From Trichoplusia ni (lineage: Eukaryota > Arthropoda > Insecta > Lepidoptera > Noctuidae), in assembly GCF_003590095.1 (NCBI RefSeq), contig NC_039480.1:3821328-3885327 (forward strand): 64,000 bases of DNA, read 5' to 3'. Below, piece by piece: positions 20,901 to 32,375 of the stretch. The notes below the pieces were generated by a model. That model was not told the origin of the DNA. It worked only from the letters and a program-made list of their open reading frames with translations, and made no database searches. Position numbers and translations under genes: made by a program. The stretch's first letter is position 1. Each line of letters opens with the position of its first letter.

Positions 20901-23900
20901 GATATATAATAATACTAGCTGTTGCCCGCGACTTCGTCCGCGTGGTTAGAAGATCTTGAACCGTTTTCGCAGAGCACGCAACGGAAGCCCTAAAAGATAA
21001 ATAATTTTCCCCGTTTTTTCTACATTTTCCATTGTATCTTCGCTCCTATTAGTCGCAGCGTGATGTTATATAGCCTAAAACCTTCCTCGATGAATGGTCT
21101 ATTCAACACAAAATTTTCAATTTGAACCCGTAGATCCTGAGATTAGCGCCTTCAAACAAACTCTTCAGCTTTATATATTAGTATAGATATAGATAATTTG
21201 TAATTAATACAAAAATAAGCCAAAGTTGAGTTGAATCTCAAGTGCACAGTTCCCTCGGGAGCGCTGTTATCAGGTCCACATGTGCTTCAGTGCAGTGTGG
21301 CGCCAGCTATGACGGCATGCCCACTACACTGAGTAATATAGATATGTATTCAAACTCTTACTACACAAGATAACATTAAAAAATATTTAAACCCCCGACT
21401 ATTTTAATAACTCAACCTGCCTGTCTAAAAACACTCGTTTATAATCCATTTTTGGTATTAAACAATCTAAATTAAAATCGTGTTATCTTTAACATTTAAT
21501 TAAATATTTGACAGAAAACGTTAAATTGCCATACAAATTAGTTCTAGAGAAAAAATAGGGGTGTGAAAGATAAATAATACGTACAAAATTTCATGAGAAA
21601 CGGTCGAGCCGTTTCGGAGGAATTCAATTGAACAGTGACAAGAGAATTATATACCTATATTAAAGAAATGCCTTTTCAAATCGCTTCTTCATCTTTTACC
21701 GAAGCTAGCAATATAATTTGGACTTAATACGCCATGTTTAATGAAAATGCGTCAGAAGATACTGTACGAGCTATGAGAGTATTTAGTTTGTATATAGCAC
21801 GGGTAAAACGGCGCGTGTCCGCACGTGGTACAAGTCACAGACTTCAAATCAAACTGTATTAGAAAAGTTCCGGGCCATTTTTTTCAACGATGTGACTCCC
21901 GCATTAAGAGATTCAATCCTTGTGTCGCAAGGGTTCCACAAACTTTCAAGTCACACGCACAAAAATATATATTCAGTGTATTTTACACACAAAAGCCATA
22001 CAACATAGACTCTATTATCCTACTAATATTATAAACGTAAAAGTTTATAGGTATGTATGGATGTTTGTTCGTCTTTCACGCAAAAACCATTGAACGGATT
22101 AAGACGAAATTTGGTACACAGATAGTTTATAACCAGGTTTAAGACATAGGCATTTTATCCCGATTATTTTCAAGTGTCGCGAGGGTTTCACAAACATTCA
22201 AGTCACACGCACAAAGACACCCAGACTCAGGACAAGCATTCGTGGATCACGCAAATGCTTGTCCTACGAGATCGAACTAACACGTCGCGCTCAGTAGGTT
22301 TTTAATACCTCATTCGGCTATCGATGTATAATATGAAGGATTTAGACGATATTTAATACACAGATAGTTTATAACCAGGATTAATACGTAGGATAGTTTT
22401 TATCCCGATTTTTTGTACCCGTGAGATCATTTTTTATTTGTAGTGGTCGGGCCCGCTGGCAACAGCTAGTATTTCAATAGTTACTTGGACAATATTTTAA
22501 GCTGATATTTTGTTTATATATGGAGCTGTTATTTTAATTCCAATAATAATTATGGCTGAAGTATCTGAAAGCACGGATACAAAATATAAATTGAGACCTT
22601 TTGTGTTGAAGAACAGAGTCCAGATTAGGTTGTTGCTATATTTTTTTTATTTTTTTTTTAATTTAATTTATTGATAAGCCTCTGAGCTAGGTGTCAACAA
22701 GACGCTTTGCTAGGTTTTTAAAAAGCATTTTGGCACTCAGCCCCCACGGCCCAAAAGTTTCAACCCCAAACGGCTCAAAGAAGTAACTACCAACTACAAG
22801 AAGTAACTACAAAAATATTATTTATCTAATTCTCGCTCCCGCTTATGACTTGGGAAGCGTTTTATACAAATTACACGTCGCCACATGGCCCCTCCAAGCG
22901 CTATCAAATTATTCCGAGTTACAATACACAGAATTGCTGGCCCGTTTCTGATGAACTCCGTTATTTATCTGGTTTCATCTGTTAATGTTACTTTATTTAG
23001 TTTATTACTTTTTAGTTGTTTTTTGTAGGAATTATGGTTTGAAATGTGTTTTATTAATATTTTTATGATAGGTTTTAAAATAACAATGTTGTAATGTCAT
23101 CGATGAAGATCCAGAAACGGTTAAGTGTGAATCGGACGTAAATTTTTGGGATATCAACTTGCAACCCTCAACTTACCCACCAACAAACTTATGACCGTAA
23201 TAACGGTTGCTTTACCTCAATCTTTAGTATAAGTTTGTTGCTATATCTGCAACGGACAACAAAAACAACAGTGAAATATTAAACAGTCTAGGTATGTCCG
23301 GTCCGGTCATGAGATACAGCCTGGTGACTGCGGACGGACGGACAGACAACGGATAAATTTTAATATTATCATTTTTACCTTGTGAAAACACTGAAAACAT
23401 AAAAAACCTTAGCATCGAACTCAGATTAAGTATAAGTTTACAAATTAAAATTGAAAAAAATGTATCTTTGACAAAAAGTGAAAATAAAAAATTATAGGAA
23501 ACTCTCCAGAATTTTCTCTGGCAGCCATTTTGTAATTTAGCGGGAACCTCTCTCGTCGAGAATATGATGGTTGTAAAATATTTGATAGCTGGCCATGTGG
23601 CTGAGATATTACGAGATTGGGGAAATACTGAAACACAGCTGACGGTAAGAAAATTGGCGAAATGACGCTTGGCAAAGTCCGTGGACACTGGAGAAGCTCG
23701 TGGCTAAGCTATAACCGCATTTAATAAGAATCGATCACAGGTTAAGCTACGCTTGACGCGGTTGGTCCGTAGATAACATCTTCGTTACGAGTTTCTAAGT
23801 GTTTCGGAAGGCACGTTAATTGTGGGTCCCGGCCGTTATTCATACATCTTTGACAGTCGTTACAGGTAGTTAGAAGCTTGAAAGACTGACAACCAGTCTA

Positions 23901-26900
23901 AGTGTTGCCCAGGTAACTGGGTTGAGGAAGTCAGATAGACAGTCGCTCCTTGTAAAACACTGGTACTTAGCTGAATCCGGTTAGACTGGAAGCCGACCCC
24001 AACATAGTTGGGAAAAGGCTAGGCCGGTGATAAAAGTCCGTGGATGGTGGACCTATGTCATGGGGAGGGGCTGTGTTTCGGAAGGCACGATGAATGGTTG
24101 GTCCCAGCGGTAATTTATTCATCTATTTTGGTTGCGGGTCCGAGCCGAGCTTAACCGAACTTAGCTAGGTGTTTTTTTTTATCATCGTTAATTAATACTA
24201 GTTTTCAGAGTTTTTACGGAATATCTTTCTTTTAAGGTAAGTACTAGGCTACAAGAAAAGACTAGGAGTTTACCACATTAGCGAAGGCAATTCCCATTTA
24301 GTTTTTCAAGCCATAACATTTAATAGGAGAAATCCACAAATGACTCAAACTACCAGGCAAACATATCTCGAAGGTATTACCTGACTAGCTTCCACCGCCC
24401 GTCTCCTGGGCGGCGTATGGTGCAGGTCCGCCCTGAACCCTCCCGCCGGCTCCCCGTCACTCTCCAGCACCTTCAGCAGGTAAGATATGTAGGAGGTCGC
24501 CAGACGCAGCGTTTTGATCTAACAGGAGAGGAAACGTTAATCTCTGATTAAAATTTGAGAATGGTACGTGACCCCTGGTTGTGATGACATTTATACTGGC
24601 AATGTTTTTGGAAAAAAGACGTTGAATTTCTGACGTGTGGCTACGCTATAACCGCATAAGTGAATCGATCACACGTTAAATTGTGGGTCCCGGCTGTTAT
24701 TCCTACATCTTTGATAAATTAGTCGTTACAGCTAGTCAGAAGCTTAAAAAGTCTGAAAACCAGTCTAACAAAGGGGTATCGTGTTGCCGGGTAACTGGGA
24801 TGAGGAGGTCAGATAGGCAGTCGCTCCTTGTAAAACACTGGTACTTGGCTGAATAAGACTAGAAGCTGAGCTAGGAGAAGAGACTAGGTTAGACTGGAAG
24901 CCGACCCCAATATAATCTGGATAAAGGCTAAGCCGATCACGTAAAATCTTTCTGTAATTTTTTGGGTTAAATTTAAAATGTGATTGATTATAATAGATGT
25001 GGTTAGTTTATCACGCAATTGTACTTAATCAAGATTTAGATGATGAAATGCCTTAGGGCGGAGGATAAGATGAGAAGATGAGATAAAAAATATAGGAATA
25101 GGTAGAAGAAGGGCAAGAGGGAATGTTAATAGGTTGGAGAAAAGAGGCCTATTACCAAGTACTATGTATCAAGATAACAGGTGGAGGGGAATGCTGTTAA
25201 GAAAGGGAGGCCTATGGAGCATGATGTGAAAGTACAGTATCTGTTGGGTAATGTTTGTTCCGGAAAAAACCATAAGGAAGACACACCTGAGAATAGGGTT
25301 GATGACTGGGTATAAAAAGAAAAAATCTCATTAGTCCCTCAGTTAGATAAGTGAAAAATGAGACAAGTATTTTTTCCTTTTACAGAAAAACTAGAATTGA
25401 CAAAAATTAACTGCTTTAAAGTTTAGGAGAGGGGGCTTGTGGCGTAACGATAGAGTAAAATTTATACTCAATCGTGACGTCACGCGTCAGTTTCATTCAC
25501 TGTAATTTGGTCAATTTATGTTTGCGGGACAAACTAAAAAATACGTATCCATTATTATACCAAAAACTACAAGACGGACACTGAAAAAAAATAATTTCAT
25601 CATCCCTATTGTTCAATAGTGTGTTGCGTCACGTCAGAGGTCTACGGGCGGTTTAAACTCTGAACCCAGGTTGTACATCAACCATACGATAAGACATTGC
25701 CAGTTTAAATCTCAAAACCCCAGCGGTCTTACTAACCTTGGTCATTTTAGTGTCAGGCAGTACATTGGGTATGTGCTGCCTCAGACTCGAAAACGCGCTA
25801 TTGATGCTCTGCGATCTCTTTCGCACCATCTGGCGATGTGAGCGTGAGAATGAGACGCATGTATGTATCTCGGTTTTAGGAGATAGACAAAAAAAAATTT
25901 TTGGTAAGAGATCTTTTAATACACTTTTTAGATTTAAGTAGAGATTGAAGAAGTAAAAAAAAGGAACGGATTCTTTCAAGTATTTTTCCTAAAAATACGA
26001 TATATTTTCTCCATCCATAGTTTTTTATTAGAAAAGGAAAACTTCAAATGTATAGAATGACATTCCGTTTCGACAAGTGACGTGACTTTGACTTGTCAGG
26101 TCAATACATTTGAGTGATTCGTCAGCGTTAGCGAGGAGTAATGTAATTTGGTCGTATTTGCCATTTGGTCGTTTCATATTGTGTTACATATTTTGCCAAA
26201 TATTTATATTTTTATCCCCATAAAACAGAATTAATATAATTAACTACTTTTACGGATTACATCGCGGTTTAATTTTAGTTTCCGACGTTTCGACACCTTT
26301 TTTCCGTAAAAGTAGTTTCATTTCAATGAATTATTCAGAGTTCAACGTCATAAGTGCCTTTGCTTGCGTTCTTTGAATTCGCATAAATAAATTCTTCAAT
26401 AATGTTTTCTTGACAAATCATCTGAAACCCTACGTTTTTAAGTGTCACTCCATTCAATACATTCGCGTAAACCTAAGGGACCACTATAATATGTTTAACT
26501 TTAAAGTTTAAATCAGTACTTACCTTTGATAGTTTCGTATCAGGAGGAACATTCGGTATACATTCTCTAAGGTCTGAGAAAGCAGTGTTAATACTCTGTG
26601 TTCTTCTTCTTTCTTTCTTATTAGCTGTGGTTCTTCTTTTCGCGACTCTTACGAAAGAAGGAGCGGCGGGACGGTCGTAGCGCAGCGGTAGAGATTGGAG
26701 GTCACATTCTAGACCTAGAGGAAGAAGAAGAATGAGTGTGAATTGAAAGAAAGTAACCAAGGGTCTATACTTTGAGAAAAAAACAGTGTAGAGTTTTGAC
26801 TTTTCTACGATTTTATTATATTAAATTAATCGAAATGATTTTGTTTAAATTTTGATAAATTAACGCTTAGTTTATTCAGAGTATATTAACAACGTCATAA

Positions 26901-28717
26901 GTGCCTTTGCTTGCGTGCTTTGAATTCGCATAAAAAATTTCTTCAATAATGTTTTCTTGATAAATCATCTGAAACCCTACGTTTTTAAGTGTCACTTTCC
27001 TTCAACCATTCAAGTTTTCCAAAATCGGAACAGGCGTTTTTATAGTCATAAAGTGAATTGTCATCGGGTTCGAAGCTACTCTAAAAATTTCGGCCTGCTA
27101 GCTTATCGGGAAGTGCCTCAAAATTGACTTACAAAAATCCAACCGGAACGACAAACAAACAAGAAAAGTTAGTGTATAAAAACGAGGGGAAATTAGCCGT
27201 TTACTATAACGACAAGAGCAGAAATACATAGTATTTCAGTTATGTATTTCTTTACTCAGACGTATAAAGTGATGTCTTAATAACAGGCTTCTGTTTTCCT
27301 TCGGATTCGACATTTTAATAATATTTCTCACCTGGGTTATTCTGAACGTAGCCATGCGCCATTGTGTGATGATAACTGTCATATGGTTCATTCCCAGACA
27401 TCTGCATTTCTTCGTAACCTTTAACAAATACTTGAATTAGGTATTTCGTTATAAATAATGAATAGGTATAAAAATTAAAAGTATTATGTCATCGTCATGT
27501 TAGATTAATACGTATTTTTGCCTTTTACTGATTGATTCACCCACCCTGTACCGCTTCCTAAGTGATTTTGCTGCGAAAGAAGAAACTTGGTAAGATAAAA
27601 TCTCACGAGTGACGTCACTTATCTGTACACTTTTTACCGACGAGTGACGTCATTTGCCGCCCATTTCATGCAATTTATTTTGTATAAGTACTCATTTATC
27701 GATTTAATAAATACACGTAAATACGCGTTTATTATTAAAGAAAACTACTTTCTTACCATATCCCCGCCCTATGTAGTGTGTGGTATCATGATACACGTCC
27801 TGGGTGTCAAACTCGTGACCCTCGCTGTTGGGAGCCGGCCAGTAGACACCACCATCCATTGGGCTGCCTGGGAAAAAACATGAGAAACTTAGAACAAAGT
27901 GTATACTAATTATCCGTTCGCCATAAGACATTCGTGGATCACACAAACGCTTGTCCTACACGGGATCGGAACAACACGTCGCGCAGTGGATTCGGCGTGT
28001 TCATCTCCAAAACTATCAGTGAATTCCAAAAGTATCGCGTTGTCCAGGTAACTGGGTTTCATGAGGACAGTTCGACGGCTCGCCCACCTCGTCAGCTCAT
28101 GATTAAGGACTCCGAAACTAGTCGGGCACTCCCGATAAATTTGCGTGAGTAAGTTCCTGCATCATTTTATAATGAATCATTCTCACGATAGTTATTATCA
28201 AAATGGATTGAGAAGTCAGATAGGCAGTCGCTCTATAAAATGATGGTACTGGTTAGACTGGAATCAGAACCCAATATAGTTGGGAAACGTGTTTTGGCAT
28301 GTACGTTGTTTCAAGAAAATCCTGTATTATAAGTGTAACAATTACTTAAAGGCTGACAACAAATGCACAATTCTTTAGTTTTACATCTAAAGTACATAAA
28401 TGCGGACAAAAACATCACATACATTGTTCTGAACCCAAAGTAAGTTGCTAAAGCACTTGTGTTATGGAATTCAGATACAACGAAGGTACCACAAACACCA
28501 AGACCCGAGACAATGTAGAAATGTGAATTTTTACATTGACCCGACCGGGGATCGAACCCGGGACCTCAGAGCTAGCGACACCTTGAAACCGGTGCGTACA
28601 CCACTCGACCACGGAGGTCCTCAAATACATACCTTGGTGTGAAGGCTGGCAGTAGTAAGGTGGTTCATATCTATCGAATCCCTCGTCTGATGGCGACATG
28701 CTCCCATAGCTTGACAT
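17942..28717 (-). CDS. hand: Hand, Twist-family bHLH transcription factor
   Basis: Six coding exons are joined in phase: 28633-28717, 27757-27867, 27332-27418, 26524-26714, 24381-24518 and 17942-18034 (705 nt, 234 aa). The N-terminus (MSSYGSMSPSDEGF) is Tyr/His/Pro-rich. The basic region and helix 1 (residues about 121-145, ANKKERRRTQSINTAFSDLR), the loop IPNVPPDTKLSK, and helix 2 (IKTLRLATSYISYLLKVL, 159-176) form a complete bHLH. Asn126, Glu129 and Arg132 occupy the E-box-contacting positions. The last exon encodes GRTGWPQHVWALELK, the C-terminal signature of HAND proteins. Hand controls heart, visceral-muscle and blood-cell development in insects. The bHLH is split by an intron after LSK. 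An acceptor at 28725 (CACCAG) seven bases before ATG implies a further upstream untranslated exon. The last intron is 6.3 kb and full of transposons. Confidence 0.95.
18058..18262 (+). mobile_element. SINE family A, about 25 bp from the Hand last-exon acceptor
   Basis: ACTGCTATACCGGAGATCGT head fragment and GAGACTAGATGGCGTTGT end. It lies in Hand intron 5, immediately beside the polypyrimidine tract of the last exon. Confidence 0.7.
18860..19395 (-). mobile_element. 5S-derived SINE next to a Helitron-like element
   Basis: The SINE spans about 18860-19185 (TTTTTCCCAACTATGTTGGG to CCTGTGATCGATTCAC). A Helitron-like copy follows at about 19188-19395 (CGCCCGCGGCTTCG to ATAATATTAGTAGGG). Confidence 0.65.
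19396..20264. other. No gene; LINE 3' tail
   Basis: AT-rich intronic DNA of Hand. A LINE-like tail (ATTCTTTATTGCAACCCACA.. ..AATGGGCGGCCTTATCGCTA) lies at about 19938-20075. Confidence 0.5.
20265..20305. repeat. Perfect 16-bp hairpin, 9-nt loop
   Basis: CATAGAAATCTAAATA and its exact inverse TATTTAGATTTCTATG are separated by 9 nt, in Hand intron 5. No known function. Confidence 0.7.
20510..22470. mobile_element. Cluster of SINE B and Helitron-like copies
   Basis: SINE B (+) at about 20510-20660. Helitron core at 20740-20900. Helitron-like element (-) at 20917-21190 (CTAGCTGTTGCCCGCGACTT to ATATTAGTATAGAT). SINE B fragment at 21885-21965. Helitron core at 22012-22165. SINE B (-) at 22170-22330. 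Helitron core at 22330-22470. The 21191-21880 gap holds nothing recognisable. Confidence 0.65.
22471..23690. other. No gene; LINE remnant
   Basis: A degraded retroelement piece is suggested at about 22640-22830 (AAGACGCTTTGCTAGGTTTT, CCCCCACGGCCCAAAAG). The minus-strand open frame at 23224-23688 has no recognisable protein features and is not called. Confidence 0.45.
23695..24030 (+). mobile_element. 5S-derived SINE, near full length
   Basis: The head AGCTCGTGGCTAAGCTATAA is followed by the 5S-like block GATCACAGGTTAAGCTACGC..GACGCGGTTGGTCCGTAGAT and the tail ending GTTGGGAAAAGGCTAGGCCG. A second, shorter copy lies at 24637-24935. Both are in Hand intron 5 or beside exon 5. Confidence 0.75.
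25240..25697. mobile_element. Repeat E interrupted by MITE-1 (25292-25610)
   Basis: Repeat E (GACACACCTGAGAATTGTTC..GTCACGTCAGAGGTCTACGG..GGTTGTACATCAACC) is split here at GAGAAT/ATTGTTC by a 319-bp MITE-1. Uninterrupted E copies lie at 32286-32375 and 51690-51810. The copy at 34420-34800 is interrupted at a different site. Confidence 0.75.
25737..25829 (-). CDS. Duplicate Hand bHLH half-exon (alternative exon candidate)
   Basis: Minus-strand open block of 31 codons starting with ATG directly after an acceptor-like CGCCAG (pyrimidine-rich upstream) and ending at the donor AAG|GTTAGT. It reads MVRKRSQSINSAFSSLRQ then HIPNVLPDTKMTK. Against Hand exon 4, 18 of the last 25 residues are identical, yet 12 of those 18 codons differ synonymously. 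This argues for long selection rather than a recent copy. The donor phase (0) matches Hand exon 5. Splicing from exon 3 would break the frame, so it would act as an alternative first coding exon of an isoform of about 107 aa. The basic-region Glu is Val and the upstream basic residues are lost, so DNA binding is unlikely. An old pseudo-exon is the alternative. No transcript evidence is available here. Confidence 0.6.
26038..26150. repeat. MITE-3 copy
   Basis: GACATTCCGTTTCGACAAGT to CAGCGTTAGCGAGGAGTAAT, in the Hand intron between exon 4 and the duplicate half-exon. Confidence 0.5.
26980..27190 (-). repeat. Repeat F (CACGTTTTTATACACTCAC family)
   Basis: A diverged copy with CATTCAAGTTTTCCAAAATC and GCCTGCTAGCTTATCGGGAA. 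Better copies at 30560-30775 and 56305-56520 (+) and 33820-33990 and 52780-53000 (-) have ends CCACGTTTT and AAAACGTGG, suggesting short inverted termini. Confidence 0.5.
28190..28285 (+). mobile_element. 5S-SINE tail fragment
   Basis: GTCAGATAGGCAGTCGCTCT and CCCAATATAGTTGGGAAACG, in Hand intron 1. It is preceded at about 28085-28150 by a piece of another dispersed repeat (ATTAAGGACTCCG..CTCCCGATAAATTTGCG) also found near 36055, 44750 and 56165. Confidence 0.5.
28394..28620 (-). mobile_element. SINE family D beside the Hand exon-1 donor
   Basis: Full copy with tRNA-like head (GACCTCCGTGGTCGAGTGG on the minus strand). The head lies only about 12-15 bp inside the intron from the exon-1 donor at 28632. 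Confidence 0.75.
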
Positions 28718-28724
28718 TTAGAAT

Positions 28725-31700
28725 CTGGTGACAAAAGATAATGATTCAAAAATATGTGTTTTCAGTCTTCAGGGTTTCGAAAGCAACCTGAAAAAAAATG
28801 CTAGCCACGATCACGATTCTGATGTAAAATTAGCCAGTGAAAATAGAATTCAAAAGTAAATGATCTCCTCATCAAATGTATGACCTTAGCGATCGTTAAT
28901 TAACTTAGATTTTGATTTTTTTAATAAAGATTTCAATTTTGTAGCAATAATCATCGTCAGTTTGACAGAGAACAGATGCATGCAATCTGAAGCTTAATCT
29001 AAAACCAGGAAGTGGGAAACATAAAAAGCAATACATTCTAATTGAAAATATCTTCCATTTTTTAACAATTAAATAAATAAATCAACATTCCACAGCTTTC
29101 ACTCAACGCCATCTAGAGTCAAACAGAGCTTGTATTATGAGCACTAGACAACTGATAAACATAGTTATATACATCTAAATACAAATATAATATAGATAAA
29201 CTACACCCAGACAAAGAACAAATGATCATGTTCATCACACAAACATTTTTCCTGGGTGAGAATCGAACGCACGACCTCCGGTATAGCAGTCAGGGCCACT
29301 AACCACTAAACCAACAGGCCCTCAAATAAGCCGTAATTCTACAAATTTCAGAACTCCCTCCACTAATCGGGCATCGTACTTGAGACCGGCACACATGCTA
29401 CGTGAACAATACTGGTATTATCTTTCAAGTGCCACTTGAATCTACACTGTCTAATTATGAACATAACGGTACGTCTTGTAACTCAGATGTTAAAACTGTG
29501 ATTCAAATTGTTTAGTTACGTTTTTAAGTAAAGATGTTTTACGAATATTATAAAAGTGAAAATTTGTATTTATATGTTTGTTAATCTTTCAAGCAAACGC
29601 TGCTGAATGGATTTGGACGTAATTTGGTAGACACACAGATAGTTTACAACTTGGATTACCGGATTATTATAAAGGATAGATTTATCTAGATTTTTATGTT
29701 TTCGTGTGATCATTTTGAAATAGTATTAGAATGAACATAAATGCACCCAGACTCAGGACAAGTATCCATGGATCAAACAAACCCTTGTCTGGCCTTTTGG
29801 AGAAAGTACCAGATCGATCTGAGCTAGGGAATGAACCGGTCGCGCTGGAGAACGTATGGAGAGGCCTATGCCCAGCAGTGGACAGCTATAGGCTGAGATG
29901 ATGATGATGATGAATCAGTTTATTAGTAGGAGACAAGAATCGCACCCGGGGAAAGATGGGAAGCTCCAAGATTCTGTCCATATGCCATAGGTGGGTAGAA
30001 AGGACCATGAGGAGCAGGTGTTTGTCAAGAATCAGGGATCGGGTCCTTAATGGTTCTGTATTATCATATTTTTAAAACTTTCATGTACATCATGGACCGC
30101 AATAAATTATTGAGTATTGTGTATTAATAATAGGGATTCGTTTTTATCCGTTGGGCGTGGAACCCAAAAAGAAAAACAACTGTTTACCTATCGTGGTTCA
30201 TGGAGGAGCTCGTGGCTAAGCTATAACCGCATAAGTGAATCGATCACAGGTTAAGCTATGCTTGACGCGGTTGGTCCGTAGATGGGTGACCATCTTTGTC
30301 ATACCGAGTTCCTCTGTGTTTCGGAAGGCACGTTAAATTGTGGGTCCCGGGTGTTATTCCTACATCTTTGGCAGTCGTTACAGGTAGTCAGAAGCTTGAA
30401 AAAGTCTAACAACCAGTCTAACCAAGGGGTATCGTGTTGCCCAGGTAACTGTGTTGAGGAGGTCAGATAGGCAGTAGCTCCTTGTAAAACACTGGTACTT
30501 AGCTGAAAACGGTTAGTACCGAACTTAGTAGGTACCGAATAGGGGTCCGTTTTATAAATTTTCCCACGTTTTATACACTCACTTTTCTTGTTTGTTTGTC
30601 GTTGAGATTGGATTTTTGCAACTCAATTTTGAAGCACTTCCCGATAAGCTAGCAGGCTGAAATGTTCAGGGTAGCTTCAAACCCGATGACAATGCAATTT
30701 ACAACTGTAAAAACGGCTGGACCGGTTTTGATAAAATTTTAATTGAGTGATTTTTAAAAACGTGGGTTTTTAACATGTTTTAAATATACTTATTAGTTAT
30801 TATCCTTACATTAACATGTATTGTAATTAAAAACGGAAGTAACATAATAATATTAAGGTCGACGCGTTTGATTTTGAATATTGTTTACATTAAAACATTT
30901 TGTTACCAAATGTTGTGAGTTGAATACACGTGCGCATGTTTTATAGGTTTTCGTATCCGGGTACGTGGAATATTGGACATATATATTTAGATTTTAAAAT
31001 AATATCTAGGCTATTTTATGAAAAAAATCTAAGTACATCAGACAGATTTCGAAAAAATATTGGATTTGTATTTTTGTTTTTATCTCGTAAACAAAAATGA
31101 CTATATGTATAGTAAAATAAAATCTCGTGTGACGTCACTTACCAGTACGCTTTTTACTTGCAAGTGATGTTACTAGCCACCAATACAATTCATTTCATCA
31201 TCTTAAGTTTATTTAATCTTCCTAACTTTTAAATTAAGCGATAAAATCATTTTCATCGGATGAGACCGCCTATTTTGGCACCATGTAACTATTTATTTGT
31301 ATCCAATCCTGTACTTACGTGGTGTGCAATAAAGAATAATATATTCTAATCAAAATGAAAAATACGTATTGAATATTTTTTTGGAAAACCGGAATTCGGT
31401 CAGGTGATCAACTTGGTCTTTTTTTGTCCCCTTTGTAATAAAGTCAGATTATAGTTCTCAACGATGACCCTGTTTGCTGGACCTGTGTCCTTGTGTATGT
31501 CTAGGTTTGTACTTCTAGAGACGGTGCGCATCGTGAGGAGGTTCCTCTCTCTGGAGCCCTGACCATGGGCACCTTGGGCCCTTTGCCCGTTGCCGGCCGG
31601 TTAGACACTATTGTTATATTTTTAAATGTATGTTAATTTTTGTACATGTGAAAATGTAATTTGTAAGCTCTAAATAAATCAATTTAAAAATAATTAATAA

Positions 31701-31809
31701 AAATAGTAAGTCAGAGAATTTTGAAATACTTGATTGATTGAATTTTATAAACACAATTTTAATTTTATTAAAAAATATGGTTATTAATTATTATAATAAA
31801 AAAATCTCA
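28725..31809. other. Hand upstream intron/flank: repeats only
   Basis: SINE A (-) at 29095-29325. Helitron core at 29545-29700. LINE 3' tail with GAT repeat at 29840-29915 (GAGGCCTATGCCCAGCAGTG). 5S-derived SINE (+) at 30205-30515. Repeat F at 30560-30775. LINE tail (CGCCTATTTTGGCACCATGT..GTGTGCAATAAAGAAT) at about 31265-31345. No coding exon is seen. Confidence 0.6.
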
Positions 31810-31810
31810 C

Positions 31811-32170
31811 CTTGAAAACCGTAAAATTCAAACACAAATTAATATTTATCACGGCACATTATTGCAACACAAATAAAAAAAAACACCAATTGACCATCCA
31901 AAAGAAACACAAAAAATATTCTCAACAACAAAAAAAAACTTTGCACTTCACTTAATAAAATAAACTATTATTAACACAATAAACACTTGTTTATTTGTAA
32001 TTATTAAACAATATTTATTTCAATTAAATCGTCAACGACTGTCAAATAATTTGACAGTTATATGACATCTGGTTGGCGGGCTTTTCGTTACTGGATGCTG
32101 TTGTGTTCGCGAGACGGGATAAAGGGGCGGGGTTTTTCAGACGCCATGTTGGCAGAGGAATAATGGTATA
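31811..32170 (-). promoter_or_regulatory. hand: Possible Hand 5' untranslated exon and promoter
   Basis: On the minus strand a strong donor (CAAG|GTGAGA, boundary at 31811/31810) closes an AT-rich non-coding block. Upstream lie a TGTCAAAT..ATTTGACA palindrome (about 32038-32060) and a GC box-like GGGGCGGGG (32133-32141). The acceptor in front of the Hand start codon requires some upstream untranslated exon, and this is the best candidate seen. Transcription the other way from the GC-rich part is also possible. Confidence 0.3.
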
Positions 32171-32285
32171 AGTCCAAGATAATTTGGTAAAGAATTTTAT
32201 GCTTTATGGTTCATTTCTGTATTTTACAATGATTTGATTTAGATTATATTTAGAGGGTTAACATAAATGTAATTATCATTTGTTA

Positions 32286-32375
32286 AAAAGGTGTAGGAAA
32301 GTATCGTGAGGAAGACACACCTGAGAATTGTTCAAGGGTGTCTACGGGGAGTTTTAACTCTGACACCAGGTTGTA
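32286..32375 (+). repeat. Repeat E, uninterrupted copy
   Basis: GACACACCTGAGAATTGTTC is intact here, giving the empty-site form of the MITE-1 target at 25292-25610. Confidence 0.65.

Noticed and set aside
23224..23688. 154-residue minus-strand frame
   Set aside because: No recognisable motif, no splice or start context, overlapping frames of similar quality, and 3' overlap with a SINE.
25653..25979. Whole 108-residue minus-strand frame as a separate bHLH gene
   Set aside because: Only the 31 codons between the acceptor and donor look conserved. The N-terminal part is low-complexity, and the C-terminal part reads into intron and repeat E.
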